Of a stretch of 64,000 nt of DNA, positions 18,661-26,724 are shown piece after piece. The position numbers and the translations under genes are program-made. Numbering within the stretch: position 1 is the stretch's first letter; each line of letters opens with the position of its first letter. The notes beneath the pieces were generated by a model. The model was not told the DNA's origin, searched no databases, and worked only from the letters and a program-made list of their open reading frames with translations. This stretch comes from Poriferisodalis sp965208485 (GTDB lineage Bacteria; Actinomycetota; Acidimicrobiia; Acidimicrobiales; Poriferisodalaceae): assembly GCF_965208485.1 (NCBI RefSeq), contig NZ_OZ242344.1, positions 3,410,001 through 3,474,000 on the forward strand. The letters run 5' to 3'.

Positions 18661-18933
18661 ATGTTGCTCGTCCCGTGCCCCAACTGCGGCCCACGCAATT
18701 CGACAGACCTCCGGTACGGGGGCGAGTCGCACGCGCGTCCTGACCCCAACACCGCCTCTCCGTCGGAGTGGCGCAGCTACCTCTACCTGCGCGACAACCC
18801 AGCCGGGTGGCTGCGGGAGAACTGGTACTGCGCATCGGGTTGCCGCCGATGGTTCTCGATCGAGCGCAATACCGCCACCAACGAATTCCGTGATCCGCCC
18901 CTGCCGGGCGACAAGCGAGGCGGTGCGGCATGA
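18661..18933 (+). CDS. mgdB: N-methylglutamate dehydrogenase, SoxD-like zinc subunit
   Basis: The 90-residue delta-type subunit has the zinc-binding cysteines CPNCG (Cys6, Cys9) and WYCASGC (Cys57, Cys61), and the family stretch YLYLRDNPAGWLRENWYC. In heterotetrameric sarcosine oxidases this subunit is structural. The ATG at 18661 overlaps the stop of a 4-codon micro-ORF (TGATG), and its own TGA overlaps the ATG of the first micro-ORF of the downstream array (ATGA at 18930-18933). Length is typical of the family (85-110). Confidence 0.88.
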   Translation: MLLVPCPNCGPRNSTDLRYGGESHARPDPNTASPSEWRSYLYLRDNPAGWLRENWYCASGCRRWFSIERNTATNEFRDPPLPGDKRGGAA

Positions 18934-19190
18934 GTGCTTGTGTGCCCGGTGTTGTCTGGGGCTGCCAGCCCGACGGCGAGCGAGGCGGTGCGGCATGAGT
19001 GCTTGTGTGCCCGGTGTTGTCTGGGGCTGCCAGCCCGACGGCGAGCGAGGCGGTGCGGCATGAGTGCTTGTGTGCCCGGTGTTGTCTGGGGCTGCCAGCC
19101 CGACGGCGAGCGAGGCGGTGCGGCATGAGTGCTTGTGTGCCCGGTGTTGTCTGGGCTTCTCAGCCCGACGGCGAGCAAGGCAGCGCGGCA
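18915..19190 (+). repeat. 65-bp tandem repeat of coupled micro-ORFs (mgdB-mgdC)
   Basis: Four 65-bp units (18931-18995, 18996-19060, 19061-19125, 19126-19190) follow a 16-base partial copy that is the end of mgdB. The first three are identical and the last has several changes. Each unit holds a 22-codon ORF plus stop, starting at 18930, 18995, 19060 and 19125. Each stop overlaps the next ATG as ATGA, and the last leads to the mgdC ATG at 19190. The 69-base ORF minus the 4-base overlap gives the 65-base period. The peptide begins MSACVPGVVWG and ends GGAA (SAA in the last). The unit length is not a multiple of 3, so successive ORFs are in different frames. Confidence 0.9.
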
Positions 19191-22051
19191 TGACGATGAG
19201 TCGGCAGGGCGTCCAGCCCACCGAGGTGATCGACCGGGCTGCCAGGCTCCGATTCCGCTGGAACGGCAAGCGGTTCAGCGGGTTCGAAGGCGACACGATC
19301 GCCTCTGCCTTGGCGGCCTCGGGCGAGCACATCTTCTCCCGCTCGATGAAGTACCACCGGCCCCGAGGGATCCTCACCGCCGACTACTGGGACCCGAACC
19401 TGATGGTCCAGGTGGGCGACGACCCCAACGTCCGGGCCGGCCACCGCCTGTTGGAGCACGGCATGGACGTCCGCTCGCAGAATGCGTGGCCGTCGCTGAA
19501 CCGCGACCTGAAGGCGGTGAACGGCCTGCTCGGACGATTCCTGTCGGCCGGCTTCTACTACAAGACCTTCATGCGGCCGCAGTGGCTGTGGCCCACTTAC
19601 GAGCGCGTGCTCGCGACGTTCGCTCCCGGCGGCAAGATCGACATCGACACCCCGCACGCCTATCACGACAAGCGCTACACCCACCCCGACGTGGTGGTGG
19701 CTGGAGCGGGGCCGGCCGGCATCGAGGCGGCGCTGGCCGCCGCGCAGGCGGGCGCCCGGGTGCTGCTCGTCGACCATGAGCACGCCGTGGGCGGACATCT
19801 GCGTTATTCCAGCGACGCTGCGGATCAAGCCGCTCTGGCAGAACTGCGGGCTGCGCTGGAGGCTTCTGACATCGAGGTGCTGACTGACTCGACGGTCACC
19901 GGAAGGTATGAGGACAACTGGCTCGGCATCGTCCAGCGCAACCACCCGATGGCGGTCGAGCGGCTCATCAAGGCCCGCGCCAAAGTGCTGGTGGCGGCAC
20001 CCGGCCTGATCGAGCGACCATATGTGTTCGAGGGCAACGACCGGCCGGGCGTCATCACCCCGGGAGCGGCCCGGCGCCTGACCAACCTGTGGGGCGTCAA
20101 GCCGGGCGAGCGGGCAGTGGTGTTCAGCCTCAACGCTGAAGGTGATGCCGCCGTCGCCGACCTCGAACGGGTCGGCACCGAGATCGCCGCCGTGATCGAC
20201 GGTCGCACCGGCGGCCAGGTCAACTCGACGGATGGCTCAGCCCGGGCGGTCGAGGCCGTGACCGTCGACGGCGCCGGCGGCACGCAGCGCATCGAGGCCG
20301 ATCTGCTGGTCGTGGCCGCGGGCTGGACCGCGCCCACCTCGCTGCTCAACATGGCAGGCGACCGTCCGGTCTATGACACGGCCGCCGCCAGGTTTTTTCC
20401 GTCAGACCCCCCCAGCAACGTGCTGGCGACGGGCGGGCTTGCCGGCGACGGCGATCTGGATCGACTGCGTCAGCACGGCGCTGAGACGGGTCGCCTCGCC
20501 GCATCCCGTGCCGCTGTGGTACGGCATCGCTTGCAGGCCCGAACCGCTCGGGCGCTGCCGGTCGAGGACGACGAGCCCGCCTGGGCGCCTGACGAGCGGG
20601 CACCGCTGGGCCGCGACCCCCATCCCGAGCTCTACCGCGCCGACACCCACGGCATGGTGGACATGTCCGAGGACATCAGCTCCAAGGACCTGGTGGCCGC
20701 TGCGCATGAGGGCTACGACTCGGTCGAGCTGGCCAAGCGGTACACGACTGCCACGATGGGACCCTCACAGGGCAAGCTCGAGACGGTCAACACCGTTGCC
20801 GCCCTCGCCGAGGCCCGGGGCGAGACGATCAGCCAGGTCGGCACCACCGTGTGGCGGCCCCCCTACGCGCCGATCACGCTGGGCGCGCTCGCCGGCCGGA
20901 TGTTCGAGCCGGTCCGCGTGTCGTCGATACACCCCTGGCACGAGGCCAACAACGTCTCGGTCATCCAGGCCGGCCAGTGGCTGCGCCCCGATCACTACGG
21001 CGACCCCCAAGCCGAGGTCCGCAACGTCCGCGAGAACGTCGGGCTCATCGACGTCACGCCGCTGGGCAAGCTCGACCTGCGCGGTCCCGACGTGCCGAAG
21101 CTGCTCAGCCTGCTGTACGTCAACAAGTGGATGAAGCTGGGAATCGGCCGGGTTCGCTACGGGATGATGTGCGCCGAGGACGGCGTGGTGCTCGACGACG
21201 GCGTCACCGGCCGGCTCGGCGAGGACCACTACATGATGTCCACCACCAGCTCCGGCGCCGGCGGTGTCTGGGAATGGGTGGAGAACTGGCTGCAGACCGA
21301 GCGCCCGGACTGGCAGGTGCACGTCACGCCGGTCACCACGGCCTACGCCAGCATCAACGTGGCCGGGCCCAAGTCCCGGGAGCTCATGAGCAGGGTCTGC
21401 GAGGGCGTCGATCTCGACGCCGAGGCCTTCCCCTACCTGACCGTCCGCCAGGCCACCGTGGCCGGTGTCGAGGGCTGCTTCATGTGGCGGATCGGCTTCA
21501 CCGGCGAGCTGTCGTTCGAGCTGCATGTGCCCGCAGGCCATGGTTGCGGGGTCTGGGAAGCCCTCATGGGGGCAGGCAGCGATCTCGGCGTGGGCCCCTT
21601 CGGACTCGAAGGGCAGCGCATCATGCGTCTCGAGAAGGGGCACTTCATCGTCGGCCAGGACACTGACGGCCTCACGCTGGGTCCCAGCACTGGTTTGGGG
21701 TCGCTCATCAAGCTCGACAAGGACGACTTCGCCGGCAAGCCTGAGCTGGCCTGGGCAGCCGACCGGTCGCTGCCGCTGATCGTGGCCATCCAGCCCGACG
21801 ATCCCGACGTGGTGCCCGAAGAGTCCGCACAGATCGTGCAGGGCGACACCAACGAGATCCTGGGCCGGATCACCTCGTCGCGGTACTCGCCGACGCTGAA
21901 CCGCTCGATCTGCCTCGGGCAGGTCGAGCCGGACCTGGCCGCCGGAGGCACCAAGCTGACGGTGCTGCTCGAATCGGGAGAGCGCATCGGCGCCACCGTG
22001 ATCGACCATCACGCCCACTTCGACCCGGCAGGGGAGCGTCTCCGTGGCTGA
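19190..22051 (+). CDS. mgdC: N-methylglutamate dehydrogenase, SoxA-like subunit
   Basis: The 953-residue alpha-type subunit has an N-terminal ferredoxin-like domain without cluster cysteines (about 15-90, with SRSMKYHRPRGIL). A FAD/NAD-binding domain starts at GAGPAG (172-177), and the C-terminal part from about 590 to the end is a GcvT-like folate-binding domain (RFGMM-type RYGMMCAEDGVVLDDG, and WRIGFTGELSFELHVP). In the complex the methyl carbon is passed to tetrahydrofolate in this domain. The start is the ATG in ATGA overlapping the last micro-ORF stop; a second ATG lies at 19196. The stop overlaps the mgdD start by eight bases. Confidence 0.9.
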   Translation: MTMSRQGVQPTEVIDRAARLRFRWNGKRFSGFEGDTIASALAASGEHIFSRSMKYHRPRGILTADYWDPNLMVQVGDDPNVRAGHRLLEHGMDVRSQNAWPSLNRDLKAVNGLLGRFLSAGFYYKTFMRPQWLWPTYERVLATFAPGGKIDIDTPHAYHDKRYTHPDVVVAGAGPAGIEAALAAAQAGARVLLVDHEHAVGGHLRYSSDAADQAALAELRAALEASDIEVLTDSTVTGRYEDNWLGIVQRNHPMAVERLIKARAKVLVAAPGLIERPYVFEGNDRPGVITPGAARRLTNLWGVKPGERAVVFSLNAEGDAAVADLERVGTEIAAVIDGRTGGQVNSTDGSARAVEAVTVDGAGGTQRIEADLLVVAAGWTAPTSLLNMAGDRPVYDTAAARFFPSDPPSNVLATGGLAGDGDLDRLRQHGAETGRLAASRAAVVRHRLQARTARALPVEDDEPAWAPDERAPLGRDPHPELYRADTHGMVDMSEDISSKDLVAAAHEGYDSVELAKRYTTATMGPSQGKLETVNTVAALAEARGETISQVGTTVWRPPYAPITLGALAGRMFEPVRVSSIHPWHEANNVSVIQAGQWLRPDHYGDPQAEVRNVRENVGLIDVTPLGKLDLRGPDVPKLLSLLYVNKWMKLGIGRVRYGMMCAEDGVVLDDGVTGRLGEDHYMMSTTSSGAGGVWEWVENWLQTERPDWQVHVTPVTTAYASINVAGPKSRELMSRVCEGVDLDAEAFPYLTVRQATVAGVEGCFMWRIGFTGELSFELHVPAGHGCGVWEALMGAGSDLGVGPFGLEGQRIMRLEKGHFIVGQDTDGLTLGPSTGLGSLIKLDKDDFAGKPELAWAADRSLPLIVAIQPDDPDVVPEESAQIVQGDTNEILGRITSSRYSPTLNRSICLGQVEPDLAAGGTKLTVLLESGERIGATVIDHHAHFDPAGERLRG

Positions 22052-22646
22052 GACAGCATCGACCCAGCGCCCGGCATTCGAGAGCCCGCCATTCGAGAGT
22101 CCAATCGTGCGGTACTACCAGACGTCCGCTGGCGGCGACCTGACGCTGACCGACGCGAGCGCGGCCACCAAGCGGCTGGTACGAGCCGGCGCCGACGGAC
22201 TCACGGCGGACCGACTCGGTGCTCGCTTCGGAACATCGCAGATCGCGCCCGGCGGCGCACTCGTGCTGGGCTCCCGGCCCGGCGAGTGGATCATCGTGGG
22301 CGCTCCCGGCGAGGTGTCCGCAGCGGTCGCTGACCTCGATGGGCTCGAGGCGCAGGAGTTCATGACGGCGTTGGACTGGAGCCACAGCCGAGCGATGTTC
22401 CGGGTGACCGGTGTCGACGCGACACGCATGCTGGAGAAGGTGTGCGGCATCGACTGGGGCGACCACATGACGCCCGACGGTGCAGTGCTCTCGGCCTCGG
22501 TGGCCTTGACGACGTGCGACCTTGCCCGCAACGACGTCAACGGCACACCCTCGTACCTGATCTTCTGCGACCGTTCCTTCGGCCAGTACCTCTTCGACGC
22601 CCTCATCGACGCCGGCGACGAGTTCGGCCTGACCGTCACCGCCTGA
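22044..22646 (+). CDS. mgdD: N-methylglutamate dehydrogenase, SoxG-like subunit
   Basis: The 200-residue gamma-type subunit has the SoxG fold: SQIAPGGALVLGSRPGEWII, ALDWSHSRAMFRVTGVDATRMLEKVCGIDW, and the C-terminal YLIFCDRSFGQYLFDAL. It starts with GTG inside the end of mgdC and is the last subunit gene of the dehydrogenase operon. The extreme N-terminus has a short internal repeat (FESPPFESP). It completes the four-subunit set in the order B, D, A, G seen in N-methylglutamate dehydrogenase and sarcosine oxidase operons. Confidence 0.88.
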   Translation: MAETASTQRPAFESPPFESPIVRYYQTSAGGDLTLTDASAATKRLVRAGADGLTADRLGARFGTSQIAPGGALVLGSRPGEWIIVGAPGEVSAAVADLDGLEAQEFMTALDWSHSRAMFRVTGVDATRMLEKVCGIDWGDHMTPDGAVLSASVALTTCDLARNDVNGTPSYLIFCDRSFGQYLFDALIDAGDEFGLTVTA

Positions 22647-22759
22647 GCGCGCCGATGTCGGTGCGAGTGTTCGAGCAGGAGCGACGCTGACCTGATCTGC
22701 TTCGACGTTGCTTGGGTAGGGTCGCATGTGAGTCACGTCAAACGAGAGGCGGCAGCGTC

Positions 22760-23194
22760 ATGGCCATGAAGGGCATGGACGACCAGCAGGTGCTGTCGTT
22801 CAACGAGCAGATCATCAGCGAGTTCCGGGCGAACGAGGGCCGCTGCGCCGGCATCTTCGAAGGCAACCCGATGCTGCTGATGACGATGACCGGTGCGCGC
22901 AGCGGTCGCCAGCTCACGAGCCCGCTGACCTATCACCAGCTCGACGGCGTCTGGATCGTGTTCGCCTCGGCGGGCGGTCATCCCCGCCATCCGGCGTGGT
23001 ATCACAACATCACCGCCAATCCCGATGTCACCCTCGAAGTCGGCACGGAGTCATTCGCAGCAACGGCCACTGAACTGGCGGCCGAAGAGCGAACCCGGGC
23101 GTTCGACGCTATGTGCACCGCCATGCCTCGCTTCGGGGACTATCAGGCGTCGGTGGAGCGCGAGATTCCGGTGATCCGCCTCCGCCGCGTGTAA
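22760..23194 (+). CDS. Deazaflavin (F420)-dependent nitroreductase family protein
   Basis: The 144-residue protein belongs to the Ddn-like family of F420H2-binding split-barrel oxidoreductases, common in actinobacteria. Typical features are MTMTGARSGRQLTSPLTY near residue 40, WIVFASAGGHPRHPAWYHNI and NPDVTLEVG. The ATG at 22760 is preceded by GAGAGG. It sits between the dehydrogenase operon and gmaS, but such genes are scattered widely in actinobacterial genomes, so a link to methylamine use is uncertain. The substrate is unknown. Confidence 0.9.
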   Translation: MAMKGMDDQQVLSFNEQIISEFRANEGRCAGIFEGNPMLLMTMTGARSGRQLTSPLTYHQLDGVWIVFASAGGHPRHPAWYHNITANPDVTLEVGTESFAATATELAAEERTRAFDAMCTAMPRFGDYQASVEREIPVIRLRRV

Positions 23195-23329
23195 CGGTCA
23201 CATCTGCACAGCTTCAACTCAACGGAATGGAGCCGCCGAGCTGCCGATGTGGGTTCCCTTCTGCGTGAGTTGCAGCCGGTCGCGCCCGAAATGTTTGCTC
23301 TACTGTGAGGAAAGAGCCGCTACTCACGT

Positions 23330-23359
23330 TAGACATCGCGTCGGATTCTGTGCTATGTT
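23330..23359 (+). promoter_or_regulatory. Predicted gmaS-mgsABC promoter
   Basis: TAGACA (23330-23335), an 18-base spacer and TATGTT (23354-23359) with an extended -10 element TGTGC form a good sigma-70-like promoter, 103 bases upstream of the gmaS ATG. The gap (23195-23461) otherwise holds no gene. The ribosome binding site AGGGGGAG lies just before the start. Confidence 0.5.
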
Positions 23360-23461
23360 TCGGCGTGGCTTGGACACGTCCGGGAGCGGGGGTGCTGAGG
23401 CGCGAAACTCATGGCGTTACGGTTCGCATGAACGTGCCAGCCATGCCAATTAGGGGGAGCA

Positions 23462-24862
23462 ATGGCCACAGATCTTGAGATGTTCGTCGAAGCCGACGGA
23501 CGCGAGGAACAGATTGCCGAAGTCGAGCGCCGCATCGAGGCCGACGGCATCCAGTACCTGTACTGCCAGTTCGTGTCGGTCACCGGCCGCATCATGGGCA
23601 AGGGCATCCCGGCCAAGCACTTCGGGATGATTGCCCGCAAGGGCTTCCAGCTGGTCTATGGCTCCACCGCCAACCTGTTCATCGACCGCCATGGCAACTA
23701 CATCGGCTACGGCCCCGAGGCCCGCGAGCTGGTGGGCATCGGCGAGCCCGAGACGTTCATGCCGCTGCCGTGGGATCCCAAGACTGCCCGGGTCTGGTGC
23801 ACCCTGTTCCGGGGCCGTGAAGAAGAAGTGGACGGCGGCGCCTTCCTCACTTCGGACTGCCGGGGCAACCTGAAGCGGCTCCACGCCGAGTTCGAGGCCA
23901 AGCACGGGCTGCACCTGCGGGCCGGCTGCGAGCCCGAGATGATGTGGCTCAAGGCCGATGCCGACGGCAAGCCCACCGTGGAGGGCATGACCAAGCCGAA
24001 CTGCTACCACATCGACCAGTTCGCCGAGCTGCAGCCGCTCATCCACAAGGTCGTCGAGTACTGCGAGGCCATGGGACTCGAGATGATCCAGGGCGACCAC
24101 GAGGACGCCCCCGGCCAGCTCGAGCTGAACTTCCAGTTCGACCGGGCCGAGCTCACCGCGGACCGGCTCACCACCTACCGCCAGGTGTGCAAGCAGGTCG
24201 GTCGCGAGCTGGGCGCGTTCCCGTGTTTCATGCCGAAGCCGTTCATGGGGGTGTCGGCCAACGGGTGCCACCACAACATCTCGCTGTGGGACACCGACGG
24301 CAACAACAAGTTCTTGCCCGAAGGCGACAACCCGCAGCTCCCCGGGCCTGTCGGCATGAAGGCCATCGGCGGCATCCTTGAGCACGTGCGGGCGCTGACG
24401 TGCCTGTCCTCGCCGACGGTCAACTCCTACCGCCGGCTGTGGGACACCGGCTTCTGGGCGCCGGTCTTCGCCGACTGGGGCTTCCAGAACCGCACCACCG
24501 CCCTGCGGGTGAGCGCGCCGGGCCGGTTCGAGTACCGCTCGGCAGACAGCTCGGTCAACCCCCACCTGTCGTTTGCCGGGCTGCTCATGGCCATGGACGA
24601 CGGCCTCGACCGCAATCTCGACCCGGGCGAGCCCGAGGAGCGCAACATCTACGAGGCCATGGAGGCGGGCAAGAGCGTGGAGAAGATCCCGCTCACGCTG
24701 GGCGAGGCCCTTGAGGCACTTCGCAACGACGAGTGCGTCATGCGGTCGCTGCCCGGCGAGATGGAGAAGGTGTTCTTCCACTACAAGACCGACGAGTGGG
24801 AGCGCTTCCTGCACACCGTCTCCGACTGGGACGTGGAGGAGTACCTCGACGTCCTGCCCTGA
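23462..24862 (+). CDS. gmaS: Gamma-glutamylmethylamide synthetase
   Basis: The 466-residue protein is a glutamine synthetase homologue of the GlnT/GmaS type. GmaS joins monomethylamine to glutamate with ATP to make gamma-glutamylmethylamide, the entry step of the N-methylglutamate pathway. The catalytic region includes GCEPEMMW, the HEDAPGQLELNF segment, the GCHHNISLW motif, and RFEYRSADSSVNPHL. The assignment to GmaS rather than glutamine synthetase rests on these GmaS-like motifs and on direct linkage to mgsABC and mgdABCD. A strong AGGGGGAG site precedes the ATG. Confidence 0.9.
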   Translation: MATDLEMFVEADGREEQIAEVERRIEADGIQYLYCQFVSVTGRIMGKGIPAKHFGMIARKGFQLVYGSTANLFIDRHGNYIGYGPEARELVGIGEPETFMPLPWDPKTARVWCTLFRGREEEVDGGAFLTSDCRGNLKRLHAEFEAKHGLHLRAGCEPEMMWLKADADGKPTVEGMTKPNCYHIDQFAELQPLIHKVVEYCEAMGLEMIQGDHEDAPGQLELNFQFDRAELTADRLTTYRQVCKQVGRELGAFPCFMPKPFMGVSANGCHHNISLWDTDGNNKFLPEGDNPQLPGPVGMKAIGGILEHVRALTCLSSPTVNSYRRLWDTGFWAPVFADWGFQNRTTALRVSAPGRFEYRSADSSVNPHLSFAGLLMAMDDGLDRNLDPGEPEERNIYEAMEAGKSVEKIPLTLGEALEALRNDECVMRSLPGEMEKVFFHYKTDEWERFLHTVSDWDVEEYLDVLP

Positions 24863-24938
24863 CCGCCGGCCGGCCCGCGGGGCCGGCACCTGACACACGC
24901 CACGACAGACCGAACGCACCTACGAAGGGGGACCCACC

Positions 24939-25868
24939 ATGTGCGGCATCGCCGGAGTGATCCACCGCGACGGAACAGCCGACATCGGAGCAGAGCTCAC
25001 CGCCATGCTCCAATCGATGAAGCACCGGGGGCCGGACTCCACCGGCTACGCGGTGTACGGACCGGCCGACGATCTGGTCGTGATCCGGTTCGTGCTGGCT
25101 GAGCCCAACAAGAGCACCGGCATCGGTATGGCCGAGCGCCTCGAACGCAACCGGGCCGAGGTCGAGAGCCGCTTGGCCAAGATCGGCGCCGAGGTGGCCA
25201 CGGTCACCAGCGAGACCGGCTATGCGTTCCGGGCCACCATCCGCTACGGCGGAGACCTCAAAGCCCTGGCCGACTACCTCGAGGACGTGCCGGGTTGCAA
25301 AGTGCTGTCGCTGGGCAGCTCGCTGGAGATCATCAAGGATCTCGGTGATGCTGCGACGGTGAGCGATCAGTACAACTTGGGATCGTTCCAAGGCACTCAT
25401 GGCATCGGCCATGTGCGCATGGCGACCGAATCCGAAGTGGACCTCGCCAGTGCGCACCCCTATTGGGCGTACCCATTCGCCGACGTAGCCGTCGTGCACA
25501 ACGGCCAGCTCACGAACTATCACCAGTGGCGGCGCCGGCTCGAGCAGCACGGCCACCGGTTCCAGAGCGAGTGCGACTCGGAGATCATCGCCGTGTACCT
25601 CGCCGAGTACATGAGCCGGGGCCTGACGCTCGAAACGTCGATGAAGCACAGCCTCGACGATCTCGATGGCGTATTCACCTACGTCTGCGTCACCGGCAAC
25701 CAGCTGGGAGTCGCGAAGGACGAGATGGCGGCCAAGCCCTTGGTGCTGTTCGAGTCCGACCCGCTGGTTGCTGTGGCCACCGAGGAAGTGGCCATCCGCT
25801 CCTTGGTGAAGCGCGAGGTCGTGACGCGTGATCCCTACGAGCGGGAGGTGCTGGTGTGGCAGGTGTAG
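24939..25868 (+). CDS. mgsA: N-methylglutamate synthase, glutaminase-type subunit
   Basis: The 309-residue class II amidotransferase begins MCGIAGV with the catalytic Cys2. Further family motifs are MKHRGPDSTGYA, GTHGIGHVRMATES, HNGQLTNYH and ECDSEIIAVYLAEY. It resembles the N-terminal domain of large glutamate synthase split off as a separate protein. In N-methylglutamate synthase this subunit would release methylamine from gamma-glutamylmethylamide for transfer to 2-oxoglutarate. An AAGGGGG site lies before the ATG. Its stop lies 13 bases inside mgsB, so the two are translationally coupled. Confidence 0.88.
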   Translation: MCGIAGVIHRDGTADIGAELTAMLQSMKHRGPDSTGYAVYGPADDLVVIRFVLAEPNKSTGIGMAERLERNRAEVESRLAKIGAEVATVTSETGYAFRATIRYGGDLKALADYLEDVPGCKVLSLGSSLEIIKDLGDAATVSDQYNLGSFQGTHGIGHVRMATESEVDLASAHPYWAYPFADVAVVHNGQLTNYHQWRRRLEQHGHRFQSECDSEIIAVYLAEYMSRGLTLETSMKHSLDDLDGVFTYVCVTGNQLGVAKDEMAAKPLVLFESDPLVAVATEEVAIRSLVKREVVTRDPYEREVLVWQV

Positions 25869-26650
25869 GTTCCCGCAGCGGCGTCTCCTACGACGCCAGG
25901 GGGCTGGTCGAACCCCATGCCGAGATGCCCGACAACGTCGAAGTCGACGGGGGCCGGGCCCGCTTCGACGCATCCGAGCTGACCATCCGCCAGATCAACA
26001 TGGCGCTGCGCAAGCTCATCTACGACGACGGCATCACCGACGTCACGATCCTGAATCCGGCGTCGAAGCACTCGCTGGCGGTGGGCATTCTCAAGCGCTG
26101 CCGCATTCACTTCGAGGGCAGCCCCGGCTGGTTCGCCTGCGGGCTCATCGACGGGCCCGAAGTGACCATCAACGGCCGCGTCGGCTGGTCGGTGGCCGAG
26201 AACATGATGTCGGGCGTTGTCACCATCGAGCGGAGCGCCGGGTCGCTGACCGGTGCGGCCATCAGGGGCGGCGATCTCATCGTGAAGGGCGATGTGGGTG
26301 CCCGCACCGGCATCGACCAGAAGGGCGGAACGATCATCGTGCTCGGCGATGTCGGCATCAACACCGGGTTCATGATGCAGCGCGGCCGCCAGATCATCTG
26401 CGGCAACGCGGGCATGAACCTGGGCGACTCGATGTACGACGGCGAGATCTACGTGGCCGGCACGGTGGCCTCGCTCGGCATCGACTGCGTGCCCGGCGAC
26501 TGGACCGACGCCGACACCGAGCTGATCGAGCGCAAGTTCCGCATCCACGGGCTGGGCGACCCGCCCGAATTCCAGAAGTTCGTCTGCGGCAAGGTGCTGC
26601 ACAACTACGACCAGCTTGAGCCGTCCGAGCGCAAGCTCGTGATCCATTAG
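25856..26650 (+). CDS. mgsB: N-methylglutamate synthase, GXGXG-domain subunit
   Basis: The 264-residue protein corresponds to the C-terminal beta-helix (GXGXG) domain of glutamate synthase. The repeating glycine pattern is clear in GGDLIVKGDVGARTGIDQKG, GTIIVLGDVGINTGFMMQRG and NAGMNLGDSMYDGEIYVAG. It has a structural role in the synthase complex. It starts with GTG overlapping mgsA. Downstream there is an unusual 74-base gap holding two tetraloop hairpins before mgsC, while most genes in this cluster are very tightly packed. Confidence 0.88.
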   Translation: MAGVGSRSGVSYDARGLVEPHAEMPDNVEVDGGRARFDASELTIRQINMALRKLIYDDGITDVTILNPASKHSLAVGILKRCRIHFEGSPGWFACGLIDGPEVTINGRVGWSVAENMMSGVVTIERSAGSLTGAAIRGGDLIVKGDVGARTGIDQKGGTIIVLGDVGINTGFMMQRGRQIICGNAGMNLGDSMYDGEIYVAGTVASLGIDCVPGDWTDADTELIERKFRIHGLGDPPEFQKFVCGKVLHNYDQLEPSERKLVIH

Positions 26651-26652
26651 AT

Positions 26653-26693
26653 CGTGCGCAAGCACGACCATCTACACAGCGTGCGAAAGCACG
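26653..26693 (+). promoter_or_regulatory. Twin GNRA-tetraloop hairpins between mgsB and mgsC
   Basis: Two 14-base hairpins lie 27 bases apart in the mgsB-mgsC gap. Each has the identical 5-bp stem CGTGC/GCACG and a GNRA tetraloop: GCAA at 26653-26666 and GAAA at 26680-26693. The surrounding bases are also repeated (ACCAT, TA-ACAC). They could stabilise or process the mRNA between the two coding regions, or dock with a receptor. No known riboswitch is matched. Confidence 0.6.
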
Positions 26694-26724
26694 ACCATTA
26701 GACACGTCGAGGGGAAGCACTCAC

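Noticed and set aside
18422..19190. CRISPR-like array
   Set aside because: Units are directly abutting identical tandem repeats without variable spacers, and no cas gene is present.
18934..19193. 64-codon open frames running through the 65-bp repeats
   Set aside because: They come from the repeat being open in another frame, with no ribosome binding site. The coupled ATGA micro-ORFs explain the repeat better.
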